Source: Bdellovibrionia bacterium (GTDB taxonomy: Bacteria > Bdellovibrionota > Bdellovibrionia > Bdellovibrionales > JAGQZY01). From it: DNA of 64,000 nucleotides. This document shows positions 28,158 to 37,090 of this stretch, piece by piece. Made by a program: the position numbers and the translations under genes. The notes beneath the pieces were generated by a model, which worked only from the letters and a program-made list of their open reading frames with translations, was not told the DNA's origin and did not search any database. The number at the start of each line of letters is the position of its first letter. Position 1 is the first letter of the stretch. The DNA lies in the NCBI GenBank assembly GCA_030424715.1, contig JAUHWH010000011.1, positions 1 to 64,000 on the forward strand, given 5' to 3'.

Positions 28158-28667
28158 CTAAAAGTAAAAAATCATGCCGCCTCTAAACGGATGATCACCG
28201 ATGGTTCGAAAAAGGGTTCCATTCGAGTCTGATCGAATGCCAACACCCGCCTCGAAGGTAAAACCAAGACTCTCCAGGCCAGAGAAAAAAAACTCTCCCC
28301 CTACAAAACCCAAAAGTTCAAAACCCGACTGGTTTTCGAATGTGGTACCGCCAGTGGGTATTTTCTCAACACTTAACAAACCCGCGCCGCCGCCAATATA
28401 GAAGTTCATATTTTTCTCAGTAAAAATGATGCGATAAAGTTTAGCCAAGACACCAAAGCGAGAATTGTTGTTCTCTGTATTTACGCCGAGAGCGAGGGAC
28501 ATTCCGGTGGACGAGTTGGGGTAGTACCGAGCCGTCATAGCAGGGAGGTCTTCAGAGAGCTGATTGCTATAGCCAACACCCAGGCGATTGGCCAAATCAA
28601 CGGCGTGAGCCGGCTGAAAAATAAACATAGCTGCTGAAAATATTAGCAATAGAGCCCGTTGCTTCAT
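28158..28667 (-). CDS. Small outer-membrane beta-barrel-like protein
   Basis: 169 residues with a signal peptide (cleavage near AHAV) and alternating amphipathic strands ending in aromatic IFYF, as in eight-stranded barrels recognised by the Bam machinery. The start MKQRALLL is chosen for ggggag upstream. The gene sits ahead of ridA on the same strand, only nine bases apart, though functional linkage is doubtful. Substrate or role unknown. Confidence 0.75.
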   Translation of the reverse strand: MKQRALLLIFSAAMFIFQPAHAVDLANRLGVGYSNQLSEDLPAMTARYYPNSSTGMSLALGVNTENNNSRFGVLAKLYRIIFTEKNMNFYIGGGAGLLSVEKIPTGGTTFENQSGFELLGFVGGEFFFSGLESLGFTFEAGVGIRSDSNGTLFRTIGDHPFRGGMIFYF

Positions 28668-28810
28668 GGGTGCTCCCCTTTCTCTAAAGTTGAGCCCTCC
28701 ATTAAATGCCATTCTAGAAAAATTTCAATGATTAACTCTTGATTTCCTCAATTTCTGGGGATACTTGTAGCTCTTTTGGAGGCAGTGCCTCTAACCCAAA
28801 AACCCGTCGT

Positions 28811-28886
28811 GGGGGTATAGCTCAGTTGGGAGAGCGCAACGCTGGCAGCGTTGAGGTCGCAGGTTCGATCCCTGTTACCTCCACCA
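28811..28886 (+). tRNA. tRNA-Ala (anticodon GGC)
   Basis: A 76-base tRNA with acceptor stem GGGGGTA pairing to TACCTCC (one G-T pair), D-arm, anticodon stem CAACG/CGTTG around CTGGCAG (anticodon GGC), T-loop GGTTCGATCC and an encoded CCA. Confidence 0.97.
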
Positions 28887-29160
28887 ATTTTCAAACGATT
28901 CGAACGGTTATTTTTTGACATTTCATCCTGAGGCAAACCCGAAGGACCTGAATCGGGGTTAGCTCAAGCGCTGCCCCCTTGTCGATGCCTTGTTCTAAGT
29001 CAAACCTTCTTCACCAAAACGGCCAGCTTCCATAGAAAGACGCAGCAAGAACCTTCTGTCAAAAGATCAACCTCGTAGATCGGACTCTCGCTTACGAGTT
29101 TGACGAATCCGGCAATTTGTCATCAAGGTAAGGACGCCTTAATTTGGGCGCACGATATAT

Positions 29161-29451
29161 TTAACTTGTTTTTTTGGCTTTGAAATCAGCCTTCGTGAAA
29201 TAGCTTCGCAGTTCTTGCTCTAAAACTTTTTTTTGTAAATCGATGTACTCTTGGGGAGACACTTTCAAGATTTTCAACCACTTCTTTAGCTTGCCTCTTG
29301 GGATGTCAATCTTTCCTGATTCGACAAAATATACGTACTGCCCTTTTGCGTAGCCAAGAGCCTCTCCCACCTGCTTCTGGGTTAATTCGAGTTCTAATCT
29401 GCGACTTTTAAGAAACTCACCCACTCGCTCAAACCTATTTTTCTCAGTCAC
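29161..29451 (-). CDS. XRE-family DNA-binding regulator
   Basis: 96 residues with a Cro/C1-type helix-turn-helix (about residues 9-65: LKSRRLELELTQKQVGEALG, then YVYFVESGK). The C-terminal 30 residues are helical and may mediate dimerisation. It is divergent from a 222-residue unknown gene; a well-spaced promoter lies between them, which suggests it controls itself and that neighbour. Confidence 0.88.
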   Translation of the reverse strand: MTEKNRFERVGEFLKSRRLELELTQKQVGEALGYAKGQYVYFVESGKIDIPRGKLKKWLKILKVSPQEYIDLQKKVLEQELRSYFTKADFKAKKTS

Positions 29452-29507
29452 TCGACTCCTTCCAGCCTAAATTCAATCACTTAGAGGCAATATCGTATCC
29501 AAGGTTC

Positions 29508-29536
29508 TATATATAAAATTTGTTTACTTTTGACAA
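29508..29536 (-). promoter_or_regulatory. Sigma-70-type promoter of the XRE gene
   Basis: On the minus strand TTGTCA and TATATA are 17 bp apart, an optimal spacing. The expected start near 29500 gives a leader of about 50 bases before the XRE ATG. The AT-rich region also overlaps any promoter of the divergent gene, allowing shared control. Confidence 0.5.
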
Positions 29537-29557
29537 TGAACAATATAGTCATGGGGC

Positions 29558-30226
29558 ATGTCAGCGATCAAAAATGCCAACATTTTTAATAGAGTCTTAA
29601 GAAAGCGTTCCGAGTGGTTAAAGTCCCAAGGCGTTGATGTCCCCCTTTTCTCAAACAAAAAAGTTTTTCAACAACTTGATGAAAAAGAACAAGAGAGTTC
29701 CATTGCTCGCCTTAAAATTCTTTGCGCTCAAATTGAGCCCTTTCAACCAAACTCCACCGAATCCGACAAGTTCAGAGAGTTTTGTAAAAATAACAAACTC
29801 ACCCCGACTGACGAGCGAGTTTTCAATTCTGTGGACGAGCGCACCTGTTGGGAGATCGTTACCTTTGATATGCAACAACTTTATAGAAACCCGGTGATAT
29901 ATTCCCTTTCCAGCTATTCACTAGAAGAATTCGAGGGCTATTCTCCGTGGGTCTTATTCAACCGTCCCGAAAAGTCTTTTGAGGACCTCATGGAAGCGAC
30001 CGCGAGGCTAAAGAAAAGCGATGAGATGATTGACCTCAATTTCATCTCACCTTATGTGATTGAAGAAGCCCTTTCTGAAGAGAAAAGGCAGTTCCAGATA
30101 CAGCACAAGATAGCTTGCCCTCTGCTACACTCAGAATCATCGGAACGGGTCGCTTTCGTCTCTGTTTTCACAACAACAGTCGTTGATACGTCCAACCAAT
30201 CCAGTAAGATCAAAATTTTAAACTGA
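29558..30226 (+). CDS. Protein of unknown function divergent from the XRE gene
   Basis: 222 residues, probably cytosolic: no signal peptide or membrane segment. It is charged, with aromatic stretches (YSLSSYSLEEFEGYSPWVLF) and no motif I can name. Arrangement head to head with a Cro-like regulator 106 bp away is typical of an autoregulated pair. It might be a defence, stress or toxin-type module, but nothing in the sequence proves that. The region after the ATG shows normal codon structure to the stop. Confidence 0.65.
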   Translation: MSAIKNANIFNRVLRKRSEWLKSQGVDVPLFSNKKVFQQLDEKEQESSIARLKILCAQIEPFQPNSTESDKFREFCKNNKLTPTDERVFNSVDERTCWEIVTFDMQQLYRNPVIYSLSSYSLEEFEGYSPWVLFNRPEKSFEDLMEATARLKKSDEMIDLNFISPYVIEEALSEEKRQFQIQHKIACPLLHSESSERVAFVSVFTTTVVDTSNQSSKIKILN

Positions 30227-30276
30227 CCGTCCAAAGAGACACTCGCAAGCGTCGCCTTTGAGGCTTGCCTGGTTCT

Positions 30277-30918
30277 TTAAGCCGCGTCTGTTTTAATTCT
30301 AGCTTGACCAAACTCTCCAATTTTTTGCAAAAGAATCGAGTACACCTCGCAGGCTTGGTCGAAATTTTCTTTGATACCTGCCTGTTTTTTTTCGTCAAGT
30401 GCATTGACAGCCATCATGGCTCTTTTGACATGATTCTTATCTTCTTGAGCGTGTATCTTTACAAATTTCGTTGCCGACTCGCCGTATTGGTCTTTGACCA
30501 AGTCGTACATCCAATCACCTAAAGAAACCGCCACGGCCTCAAGAACAAGAATTTGGCCGAGTAAGTGAGCGGGGTGCTCAAACAAAACTTTATAGTACTG
30601 AGACTGGTAAAACACTTTTGTCAAACCAAGTTCAGGATACTCGCTGACGTTTTTACCCAAATGTGAGAGGTCGCGCTCTGCTACAGTGTGATGTCCCATC
30701 TCTTCGGTCGTGTGTGCAATCATTCGCTTTTGCAGATCATCGTCGACACTCAACGCCGCAGCACCCAGAGCAGAAAGTCTCACTGAATGTCGTACAAAAT
30801 AGTACGTCTGAGCGAGCCACATGGAATAGGTTTCAACGTTGGCAAAATCAGTCTTTTCAAACTGCTCTAGGGTCGATAAATATTGTTTGGATTCAAGCAA
30901 CAAACTTGCGTCGTTCAT
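30277..30918 (-). CDS. Heme-oxygenase-like diiron enzyme (HDO-type) candidate
   Basis: 213 residues, all-helical, with ligand pairs in the places used by heme-oxygenase-like diiron oxidases and related TenA/PqqC folds: E72/E73 with H76/H77 (HTTEEMGHH), E127 (VLEAVAVSLGDW), and H156, E159/D160 and H163 (HAQEDKNH). Known HDO enzymes oxidise amino acids or fatty acyl chains. The start MNDASLLL is set by agagga; the frame overlaps the upstream acyltransferase by 26 bases, so the two are coupled. Substrate unknown; a non-metal TenA-like role is an alternative. Confidence 0.7.
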   Translation of the reverse strand: MNDASLLLESKQYLSTLEQFEKTDFANVETYSMWLAQTYYFVRHSVRLSALGAAALSVDDDLQKRMIAHTTEEMGHHTVAERDLSHLGKNVSEYPELGLTKVFYQSQYYKVLFEHPAHLLGQILVLEAVAVSLGDWMYDLVKDQYGESATKFVKIHAQEDKNHVKRAMMAVNALDEKKQAGIKENFDQACEVYSILLQKIGEFGQARIKTDAA

Positions 30919-31573
30919 AGTATTCCTCTTCATTGGTTAGATCTGTTCTGTTTTTAAAAAGCTTAAATACAACGTCAGGAAAGCTCTCGCTGGCTTTCAG
31001 CACACGGGGGATCTTAAAGACAATCACGTCAGTGGGCTCATTATTGTGCTCGATCGTGTCCAGAGTGTCACAACCCCAGAGCTTACCGAGGGTATTCATA
31101 GAGCGACTATTTCTCATCATACCCAGATGCAACTCATGGCGATTTTCAACTTGATGGAGCACACTTAAACAACCCATGATATAGCTAGGGTGGATGTTGT
31201 CTTGAAAAAAGCGTTTCCTGTAATCTGGATGCACTGAAAAATACGAATTTATGATGGCTTGATCGTTTTGCTTTGCCATTTGTTCGTGCGCAGAATCAGG
31301 CCAGACTCCCAACCACGAGTCTTCTCTATCAATTGGACTCAACATATTGACCTTACGGATACAGGTCAGAGCGATACATCGGTCCCCATCAAAGAGCGCC
31401 TGTATATAGTCTTGCCTGGTGAATTGGTCGGAGGGAATTTTGGCCTGAGAACCTTTTATCTCGGTAAATGTCTGCTCCCATACTAGCTTGTATGTTTCGT
31501 AGGCACTGAGCACTAGGGATTGGGAACCAGGCTTCCAACTTTTCGGATCGAGTATTGTGTAGTTTAGCTTCAT
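30893..31573 (-). CDS. GNAT-fold N-acyltransferase-like protein
   Basis: 226 residues. A central sheet region with RCIALTCIRKVNML, followed by SYFSVHPDYRKRFFQDN and a long helix, resembles the FeeM/autoinducer-synthase branch of the GNAT superfamily, which acylates amino acids from acyl carrier protein or CoA. The family call is moderate because the acyl-CoA loop is not canonical. It overlaps the diiron-enzyme gene downstream, implying a two-step pathway. gagg lies before the ATG. Confidence 0.6.
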   Translation of the reverse strand: MKLNYTILDPKSWKPGSQSLVLSAYETYKLVWEQTFTEIKGSQAKIPSDQFTRQDYIQALFDGDRCIALTCIRKVNMLSPIDREDSWLGVWPDSAHEQMAKQNDQAIINSYFSVHPDYRKRFFQDNIHPSYIMGCLSVLHQVENRHELHLGMMRNSRSMNTLGKLWGCDTLDTIEHNNEPTDVIVFKIPRVLKASESFPDVVFKLFKNRTDLTNEEEYYERRKFVA

Positions 31574-31675
31574 GTAGACCTCGAACCAAGGTTGGCACCT
31601 TAAACTGTTTCTGTTTAGTCTAGATTTGGCTTCCGATTAATTAGACTACTTTTTAGTCAAAATCTGGCCATAGGA

Positions 31676-31849
31676 ATGAATCGATCCCTTTTCACCACCG
31701 CCCTTTTTGCAAAAAAAAAGAACAGTGATCCAGAATCAGCAATAAACAATGATCTAAAAAACCTAAGATTTGGCATTGGCACCAAAGAGAGAGCGCCCTC
31801 ATACCCGCGCCCGCAAAGAGTTAAAAATTTAAAGTTTATTATCGCTTGA
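31676..31849 (+). CDS. Doubtful 57-residue ORF
   Basis: A hydrophilic frame (MNRSLFTTALFAKKKNSD and onward) between the acyltransferase and the response regulator. AGG lies only one base before the ATG, too close for a normal Shine-Dalgarno site. No family is recognised. It is listed because the region is otherwise empty. Confidence 0.2.
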   Translation: MNRSLFTTALFAKKKNSDPESAINNDLKNLRFGIGTKERAPSYPRPQRVKNLKFIIA

Positions 31850-31861
31850 AAGATCTGAGAA

Positions 31862-32545
31862 CTAGACGTGGAACATATAGCCGCGGTTGCGGATGGTTTT
31901 AATGGATGAGGAATGGTCGTGAATCTTTTTGCGCAATGAGTTTATGTGGACGTCGAGGGTGCGAGAGCTGCTGTTTCTAAAGGATAAAAAGCGGTTGGAT
32001 AGTTGTTCTCGACTAACGATTTCTCCCCGCTTCGAAACCAGCTCGACAAAGATTTGATACTCTGTCCTCGTCAACTGCACGAGTTTACCTTCAATTTTTA
32101 CAATGTGAGAGCGCAAATCAACTTCGATACCTTGGAACTGTATCAGGCTTTCACTGCCCCGAAAGCTATGAGAGCGTCGCAGATTTGATAAAATAGCTAA
32201 TTCTAGATCTTCGCTAGATACCGGTTTTCTCATTAGATCATCGGCGCCCATGAGTATCGCCTGCCTTTTGTTTTCCATGGTGGCTTTTCCGGTAACAACA
32301 ATAATCGGCAAGGTTCGGAAGGTCGGGTGAAGTCGAACTTCGTGAATGAGGTCGAAACCATCTTCTCCATCCAACTCTTTATCGATAATCGCAACATCGG
32401 GTTGATAGAGGTCTAGGGCCTGTAAAAAATCGGCAATATTGCTTGATGAGTAAACAATGAAGCCTCGATCCTGCAAAGAGGCTGAGATTTCCTTTTTATA
32501 CTCGGCATCATCATCCACGATTAAGATTTTTTTATCTTTCAACAT
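31862..32545 (-). CDS. OmpR/PhoB-type response regulator
   Basis: 227 residues: a receiver domain (about 5-120) with acidic pocket D11-D13, phospho-acceptor D55, T85 and K107, then a winged-helix DNA-binding domain (about 130-226) ending in SLRKKIHDH and the RNRGYMFHV wing. It should bind DNA as a dimer after phosphorylation. Head to head with it lies a PAS/HisKA protein without ATPase domain, so phosphoryl input must come from elsewhere or be unconventional. Confidence 0.95.
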   Translation of the reverse strand: MLKDKKILIVDDDAEYKKEISASLQDRGFIVYSSSNIADFLQALDLYQPDVAIIDKELDGEDGFDLIHEVRLHPTFRTLPIIVVTGKATMENKRQAILMGADDLMRKPVSSEDLELAILSNLRRSHSFRGSESLIQFQGIEVDLRSHIVKIEGKLVQLTRTEYQIFVELVSKRGEIVSREQLSNRFLSFRNSSSRTLDVHINSLRKKIHDHSSSIKTIRNRGYMFHV

Positions 32546-32678
32546 CTGAGAGGATTATCAATAGGTATACGTGCCAAGTCAAACGAATAGGTCTTGAAAT
32601 TAAATAAAATTAGTTTATCTTTGGATTGCGTAGCATGGACAACTGATAGATCATATAGAGATAAAGGACTACTTTAAA

Positions 32679-33359
32679 ATGAATAGCGAGTTTTCCACCA
32701 AATACGAATCGATCCTAGAAGCCATGTCTCAAGCTTTTCTTATCTTGGACCACGACTTTAAACTCACTTTTGCCAACAAGAAGGCCACAGCCCTCCTCGA
32801 CCCCGAGGCCTCGACCGTGCAAGGCCAGCACTTGACTGAACTTCTTGATCTTTCCGATGATGATCTCAAGTCATTGGCTGAGGCCACCAAAAATGGCGAA
32901 ACCTACGCCTCTAAAACTCTTCGAAAACATGATGATGAAAACTGGAGTGAAATTCGGTTTCGGATCAAACTGGTTCGAATTCCTTTATCGAGCCAATCTG
33001 GTTTCTTTATAGAAATCGACGATTCGAACAGCCCTTCTATTACAGAAGAAGATTTACGCCGCCTCGGCAAGAAAACGGGACAACTCTCCCATGACATCTC
33101 GAACCCCCTGGCGGTCCTTCGTATCCATTGCGACAACTTTGCTTTAAAAGCCAAAAAAGCTTCTAACTTCTCTGCCGACGATGTTCTCACTCGTATTAAA
33201 AAGTTAAGCTCCGCCACCGACCGATTGACCGACTCTAACAACGAGCTAAAAAGTTTATCGAAAGCCTTGATCGACGGCGAACAAGAAAAGCTCATGAAAA
33301 TGATTGCTGCAGAATCAGACGAAAAGTCTGATGGCGGTTCCGACGATTTTCAGCACTAA
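32679..33359 (+). CDS. PAS-HisKA protein lacking an ATPase domain
   Basis: 226 residues: a PAS domain (about 8-115; FLILDHDFKLTFANKKATALL) and a dimerisation/histidine phosphotransfer helix pair with H138 (GQLSHDISNPLAVL). After the second helix and a short acidic tail the protein stops, where a histidine kinase would continue with HATPase_c. The stop is a clean TAA followed by the next gene, with no remnant of an ATPase. It may be phosphorylated in trans, act as a phosphatase or relay, or dimerise with another kinase. It is divergent from the response regulator gene. Confidence 0.85.
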   Translation: MNSEFSTKYESILEAMSQAFLILDHDFKLTFANKKATALLDPEASTVQGQHLTELLDLSDDDLKSLAEATKNGETYASKTLRKHDDENWSEIRFRIKLVRIPLSSQSGFFIEIDDSNSPSITEEDLRRLGKKTGQLSHDISNPLAVLRIHCDNFALKAKKASNFSADDVLTRIKKLSSATDRLTDSNNELKSLSKALIDGEQEKLMKMIAAESDEKSDGGSDDFQH

Positions 33360-33382
33360 CCGCCACCTTAGGCTTGACGAAC

Positions 33383-34252
33383 TCAACTGACTTTTCTAAC
33401 AACGGGGGCGGCCTCGTTTATTTTTTGCCCGCAGTGGATACAATGGACCTCCGGCGACTCTTCTGAGCTTTCGAAATGATCTTTTAAAGAACCGTACTCA
33501 TTAAAACCACTGGCCAGCACAGCCGCTGGGAGAGCAAACAGGCCCACTCCCAGAAAGGCCACCATGGCTCCAAGAAACTTCCCCAAAGGTGTGATTGGAT
33601 ACACATCCCCATAACCGATCGTCGTTAAGGTTGAAACCGCCCACCACATGGTTTGAGGGATACTGGAGAACTTTTCGGGCTGGGCGCTATGCTCAACAAA
33701 GTACATCAAGCTTGAAGACACCAGAATCGCAACCATGCCGATAAAAAAGGAAATAACAAGCTCTGGCTTCTTCTTCTTTAGAACGTAGAGAAAAAGATAG
33801 AGAGCCATACTATAACGCACTAACTTCAATAACCGGACCAAGCGAAACAAACGAACGGCACGAAACATGATCAACTCGATGGGTAAAAAAGCAAAAAGAA
33901 GAGTGGGTAAAATCGCGACCATATCGATTAGGGCCATGCTCGAGCCACAATATTTTAATCGCCCCTTTAACCCTCCTGAGTATTTTTGATCCTGATCACA
34001 GACCCACACCCGAAGGCCGTACTCGACGACGAAGATAGCCAAAGAGACCATCTCGATCAGATGCAAGAGGTCACCGTATTGCGAGGCAATGGAGGGCACG
34101 GTCTCGAGAATCACACAGCAAACATTTAATAAAATCAGGGTTAAAAGGCTACTGTTGAATACTTTGTTCCAGAAATACTGGTTGGGACGCCCCATGATAA
34201 GAAAAATCTTTTGTTTCAGCGTGAATTCACTATCTAAATCGTCATGGCCCAT
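33383..34252 (-). CDS. Voltage-gated (Kv-type) potassium channel
   Basis: 289 residues with six membrane segments: an S4-like helix with regularly spaced arginines (RAVRLFRLVRLLKLVR), then the pore with the selectivity filter TTIGYGD. It forms a tetramer in the inner membrane. The cytoplasmic tail carries a C-x-x-C pair (HCIHCGQK) and could be a small metal- or redox-sensing element. A second, KirBac-type channel lies 24 kb away. Confidence 0.93.
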   Translation of the reverse strand: MGHDDLDSEFTLKQKIFLIMGRPNQYFWNKVFNSSLLTLILLNVCCVILETVPSIASQYGDLLHLIEMVSLAIFVVEYGLRVWVCDQDQKYSGGLKGRLKYCGSSMALIDMVAILPTLLFAFLPIELIMFRAVRLFRLVRLLKLVRYSMALYLFLYVLKKKKPELVISFFIGMVAILVSSSLMYFVEHSAQPEKFSSIPQTMWWAVSTLTTIGYGDVYPITPLGKFLGAMVAFLGVGLFALPAAVLASGFNEYGSLKDHFESSEESPEVHCIHCGQKINEAAPVVRKVS

Positions 34253-34457
34253 AGAATACTATCGACAGGTTGAAAGGTTCACTAAAGGCATCCGATCGAT
34301 AAAAATCAGCCACGCTTCGTTACTCCCACTCCGCTTATGAAACCAGACCAGAGGCCAGGCGAGAGAGTCGGCCTCTCACTCGCACTTGTAACCTAAAAAT
34401 TTTACCAAGACAGGAGTAGCGATTCGCTGCATGGCAAATGTTTGGTAGAATCTTTCC

Positions 34458-35330
34458 ATGAAACGCTCTTCTCCTCTTGCCCTTGTTATTCTTTTAGCCG
34501 CTGTATTCTGCACATCCTGTGTGCGAGAGGCGCAAGAGCCTCGGATCAGCAAAAAAAATGTTCCCCCACCTAGCGAAATCCAAGAAGCTTTTTTAGAAAA
34601 TACTTTGGTTTGTGAGACGGCGGACTGCCCAGATGCCGTGGCCTCTTTGAACGTGCTCATGACTCCATCGCAGTTTCCCTTCGTCTGCTCCGCCACGCTG
34701 ATTGGAAACCGACAGATTTTGACCAACGCCCATTGCGTCCCACAAGACCTGCGGCAGAATGGCGCCAGCTGCGCAGGACGCGTGAAAATCAACTTTCCGG
34801 CCAATCGCAACTTTCCGCCCGAGCAGTTCGATTGCGAATCCGTTCAGGCCGTTCACCTCGGACCTGAGTTTATGGCGCCTTTCCGGCAAGACTGGGCCAT
34901 CTTAACCCTAAGAGGAACAACAAATCGCCAGGCCGCTAGGTCTTCTCAAAGGGGCGTCGCCCGCCACTCCATGATTCAACTTTTTAAAGTCGACCGCGAC
35001 TTGTTCTCTGGCGACTCTGTTGTTACCGAAACCCGCTGCCAAGCCAACACTAGCAGTAGCCCCGTCACCCAAGACACTCAACGATGGTCTAATTTGGTTG
35101 AAATTAACGATTGTGATGCCAACCTGATTGTTGGAAATTCGGGAGCGGGTTATTTCAATGAGCAAGGGCGACTGGTCGGCGTGCACTCTTGGGGTTGCAA
35201 CCCGGGAACCCAACTTTGTGATGAAATCTTGCGAGAAAATCCTTTGGCGAAACCTAACTTTGGTGGCGGAACCAACATAAGCTGTATCGAATGGCGGACT
35301 GACCGCCCCGCGCAGTCGCGCTGCCACTAA
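34458..35330 (+). CDS. Trypsin-like serine protease lipoprotein
   Basis: 290 residues with a lipoprotein-type signal (AAVFCTSC). The S1-family catalytic triad is visible: the His motif LTNAHC, the Asp in DWAILTL and the Ser in GNSGAGYF. The last differs from the classical GDSGG, yet keeps the nucleophile and oxyanion glycines. Paired cysteines suggest disulphides. It likely works in the periplasm or on the surface, a fit for a predator. The stop overlaps the end of the convergent barrel gene by four bases. Confidence 0.88.
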   Translation: MKRSSPLALVILLAAVFCTSCVREAQEPRISKKNVPPPSEIQEAFLENTLVCETADCPDAVASLNVLMTPSQFPFVCSATLIGNRQILTNAHCVPQDLRQNGASCAGRVKINFPANRNFPPEQFDCESVQAVHLGPEFMAPFRQDWAILTLRGTTNRQAARSSQRGVARHSMIQLFKVDRDLFSGDSVVTETRCQANTSSSPVTQDTQRWSNLVEINDCDANLIVGNSGAGYFNEQGRLVGVHSWGCNPGTQLCDEILRENPLAKPNFGGGTNISCIEWRTDRPAQSRCH

Positions 35331-36004
35331 AGAGCAAAGTTATATTTGAGACCGGCGATAAACAACTGGTAGTCCAGGTCTTCTAGCCGACTGGCACCAC
35401 CGCGAGCGGCAAGTGATTGTATTTGCTCGTCGTTGGAGAAACTATCCCTGTCTCTTTTGTAAGAGAGGTTTTGCATATAACGATACTCGAGGCCCAAGCT
35501 CACAGAACGATTCAACTGAAAGTTGAGAGCCAAACTGGCTCCCCCATCCCAACCCTGAGAAGCATTTTCGTCGAAATTGTACTGACGTCGATTATGGGTG
35601 ATGAGAAGACCCGTTTGTAGTTTGAACCATGGGAGCCCGGTCGAGAAAAGTGACAGCCAATCAAACTGCAATCCCGTTGTTATCATATATTGGTCGATAT
35701 CCTCGCTACCGGTGTTGGCGATTCTGTTGATTTCAGCATTTTGAAAAGCGTAAAGAAAGTCGCCATGAACTAAAAAACCAGAACCTAAGCGGGCTCCGAT
35801 CTGAAAGCCGGTCGCCATATTCAGAGTTTCGATATTTACAACACCAGGATAGTTAAGCACTCCAGCGATAAGCCCTAACTGAAACGGACCACCCACCTCA
35901 TTTTCAATTTCAGGAGCGGACTCAGCATAAAGAGTGGGCGTGCTTGCCCCAGTAGCAGGATAGAAAGTAAACAGAAAGACGAAATGAAATAGTAGCTTAG
36001 ACAT
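35327..36004 (-). CDS. Outer-membrane beta-barrel protein
   Basis: 225 residues with a signal peptide (about 1-20) and amphipathic strands with aromatic girdles (FLVHGDFLYAFQN, SLGLEYRYMQN), ending in the typical LKYNFAL. It belongs to the OmpA-like small barrel group; the ligand is unknown. It converges with, and overlaps by four bases, the serine protease gene. Confidence 0.8.
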   Translation of the reverse strand: MSKLLFHFVFLFTFYPATGASTPTLYAESAPEIENEVGGPFQLGLIAGVLNYPGVVNIETLNMATGFQIGARLGSGFLVHGDFLYAFQNAEINRIANTGSEDIDQYMITTGLQFDWLSLFSTGLPWFKLQTGLLITHNRRQYNFDENASQGWDGGASLALNFQLNRSVSLGLEYRYMQNLSYKRDRDSFSNDEQIQSLAARGGASRLEDLDYQLFIAGLKYNFAL

Positions 36005-36307
36005 AGGTTCCTTTTTTTAAAGTGATACCACGCTGAATACAAAGAAGAGGCTTTCTTGTTAGGTCAGGATAAATTATGCAGGACTGTCAAAAGAGTAGAC
36101 AGTGAAGACCCGGTTCAATTCTCTAGAAAATTCAAGATCTCAAAGAAGGTTCCAGAATGGGTCTGAAAATAGGAAACAAAACCTTGTAAAATCTTCTATT
36201 GCAAATAGTTTTTTTGCGGCTCGTCATTTTCTCCACTACTACTCAACTCATTAGGACCAATAAAACAACTGACTTTTATATAAGTCGAAAGGAATGGGTT
36301 TTAGATT
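36005..36307. other. Divergent intergenic region, nothing specific seen
   Basis: 303 bp between the barrel gene (minus) and a lipoprotein gene (plus). It must hold both promoters. No clear consensus boxes, hairpins or RNA genes were found. Confidence 0.35.
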
Positions 36308-36964
36308 ATGAAAAATTTTACGACAACACTTTGCATACTAGCCCTTGTTTTTACCACGGCCTGTGGTGGAAACGGTGACAAGACAGCAACTTCTGGAGCG
36401 GATCAAGGGACTTTTTTCGTAAACCGTATTGACGAGACGACTCTCGATGACGGCACTAAAGAATACGTCGGTAACGTAGGCATCGTCGCCAATGTTAACG
36501 GTGGTTCGAAAGAAGCCAATATGGATATCTTGAACGAAGCGGCAAAAAGTGATCAGGTGCTTTACCTCAACGAAGACGAACTTCGCATTAATGGCTTAAC
36601 TCTCGGTGACAACGTGGCCGTCAGTGAGCAAGTGGCTCCTATCTTTTGGTTTGGGCTTGGATTTATTCTTGGCGCATGGGCTGGAGAAACCAGTGCTCGC
36701 TCGGCTCACTATAACAACTACGCGGTTAACTATTACGGCCACACCACTTGTCGCACGTGTTACAACACCTGCACCACCTGTGCCTATAAGCGTCCTGTCT
36801 ACCAGCGCCCTGTCTATCAGCGACCAGTAGCGCAGCGCCCGGTGTATCAGCGGCCCAACAGCTGTGGTCACAACCCTTGTGGCAACAATGGTGACTACAA
36901 CTACTCGACGTCTCGTACAACGGGTGTTACCACGACTAATACTTATTTTTCTTATTCCCACTAA
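36308..36964 (+). CDS. Lipoprotein with Tyr-Gln-Arg-Pro-Val repeats
   Basis: 218 residues with a lipobox (ALVFTTACGG). The middle holds one hydrophobic segment (IFWFGLGFILGAWAGE), followed by a cysteine-rich segment (TCRTCYNTCTTCAYK) and four short repeats of the form VYQRP, then a low-complexity Ser/Thr/Asn tail. The design resembles glycine-zipper or surface coat lipoproteins. Function unknown. A strong terminator follows. Confidence 0.78.
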   Translation: MKNFTTTLCILALVFTTACGGNGDKTATSGADQGTFFVNRIDETTLDDGTKEYVGNVGIVANVNGGSKEANMDILNEAAKSDQVLYLNEDELRINGLTLGDNVAVSEQVAPIFWFGLGFILGAWAGETSARSAHYNNYAVNYYGHTTCRTCYNTCTTCAYKRPVYQRPVYQRPVAQRPVYQRPNSCGHNPCGNNGDYNYSTSRTTGVTTTNTYFSYSH

Positions 36965-36991
36965 AAATAAGTCAATCGTTCTTATTTAGTG

Positions 36992-37023
36992 AAAAAGCTC
37001 TTCTTAGGGAGGGCTTTTTTTTT
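36992..37023 (+). terminator. Rho-independent terminator
   Basis: AAAAGCTC pairs with GGGCTTTT (one G-T pair) around an 11-base loop, ending in nine or more T residues. It closes the repeat-lipoprotein unit. Confidence 0.85.
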
Positions 37024-37090
37024 AATGTTGAGTCTCTTAAATGTTTGCGGCTACCATTAACAACAACAAACATTATTTAAGGAGCGCCTC

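Noticed and set aside
28748-28936. 62-residue ORF antisense to tRNA-Ala (GGGNRDRTCDL type)
   Set aside because: A well-known artefact: it is the reverse complement of the tRNA-Ala gene, not a protein.
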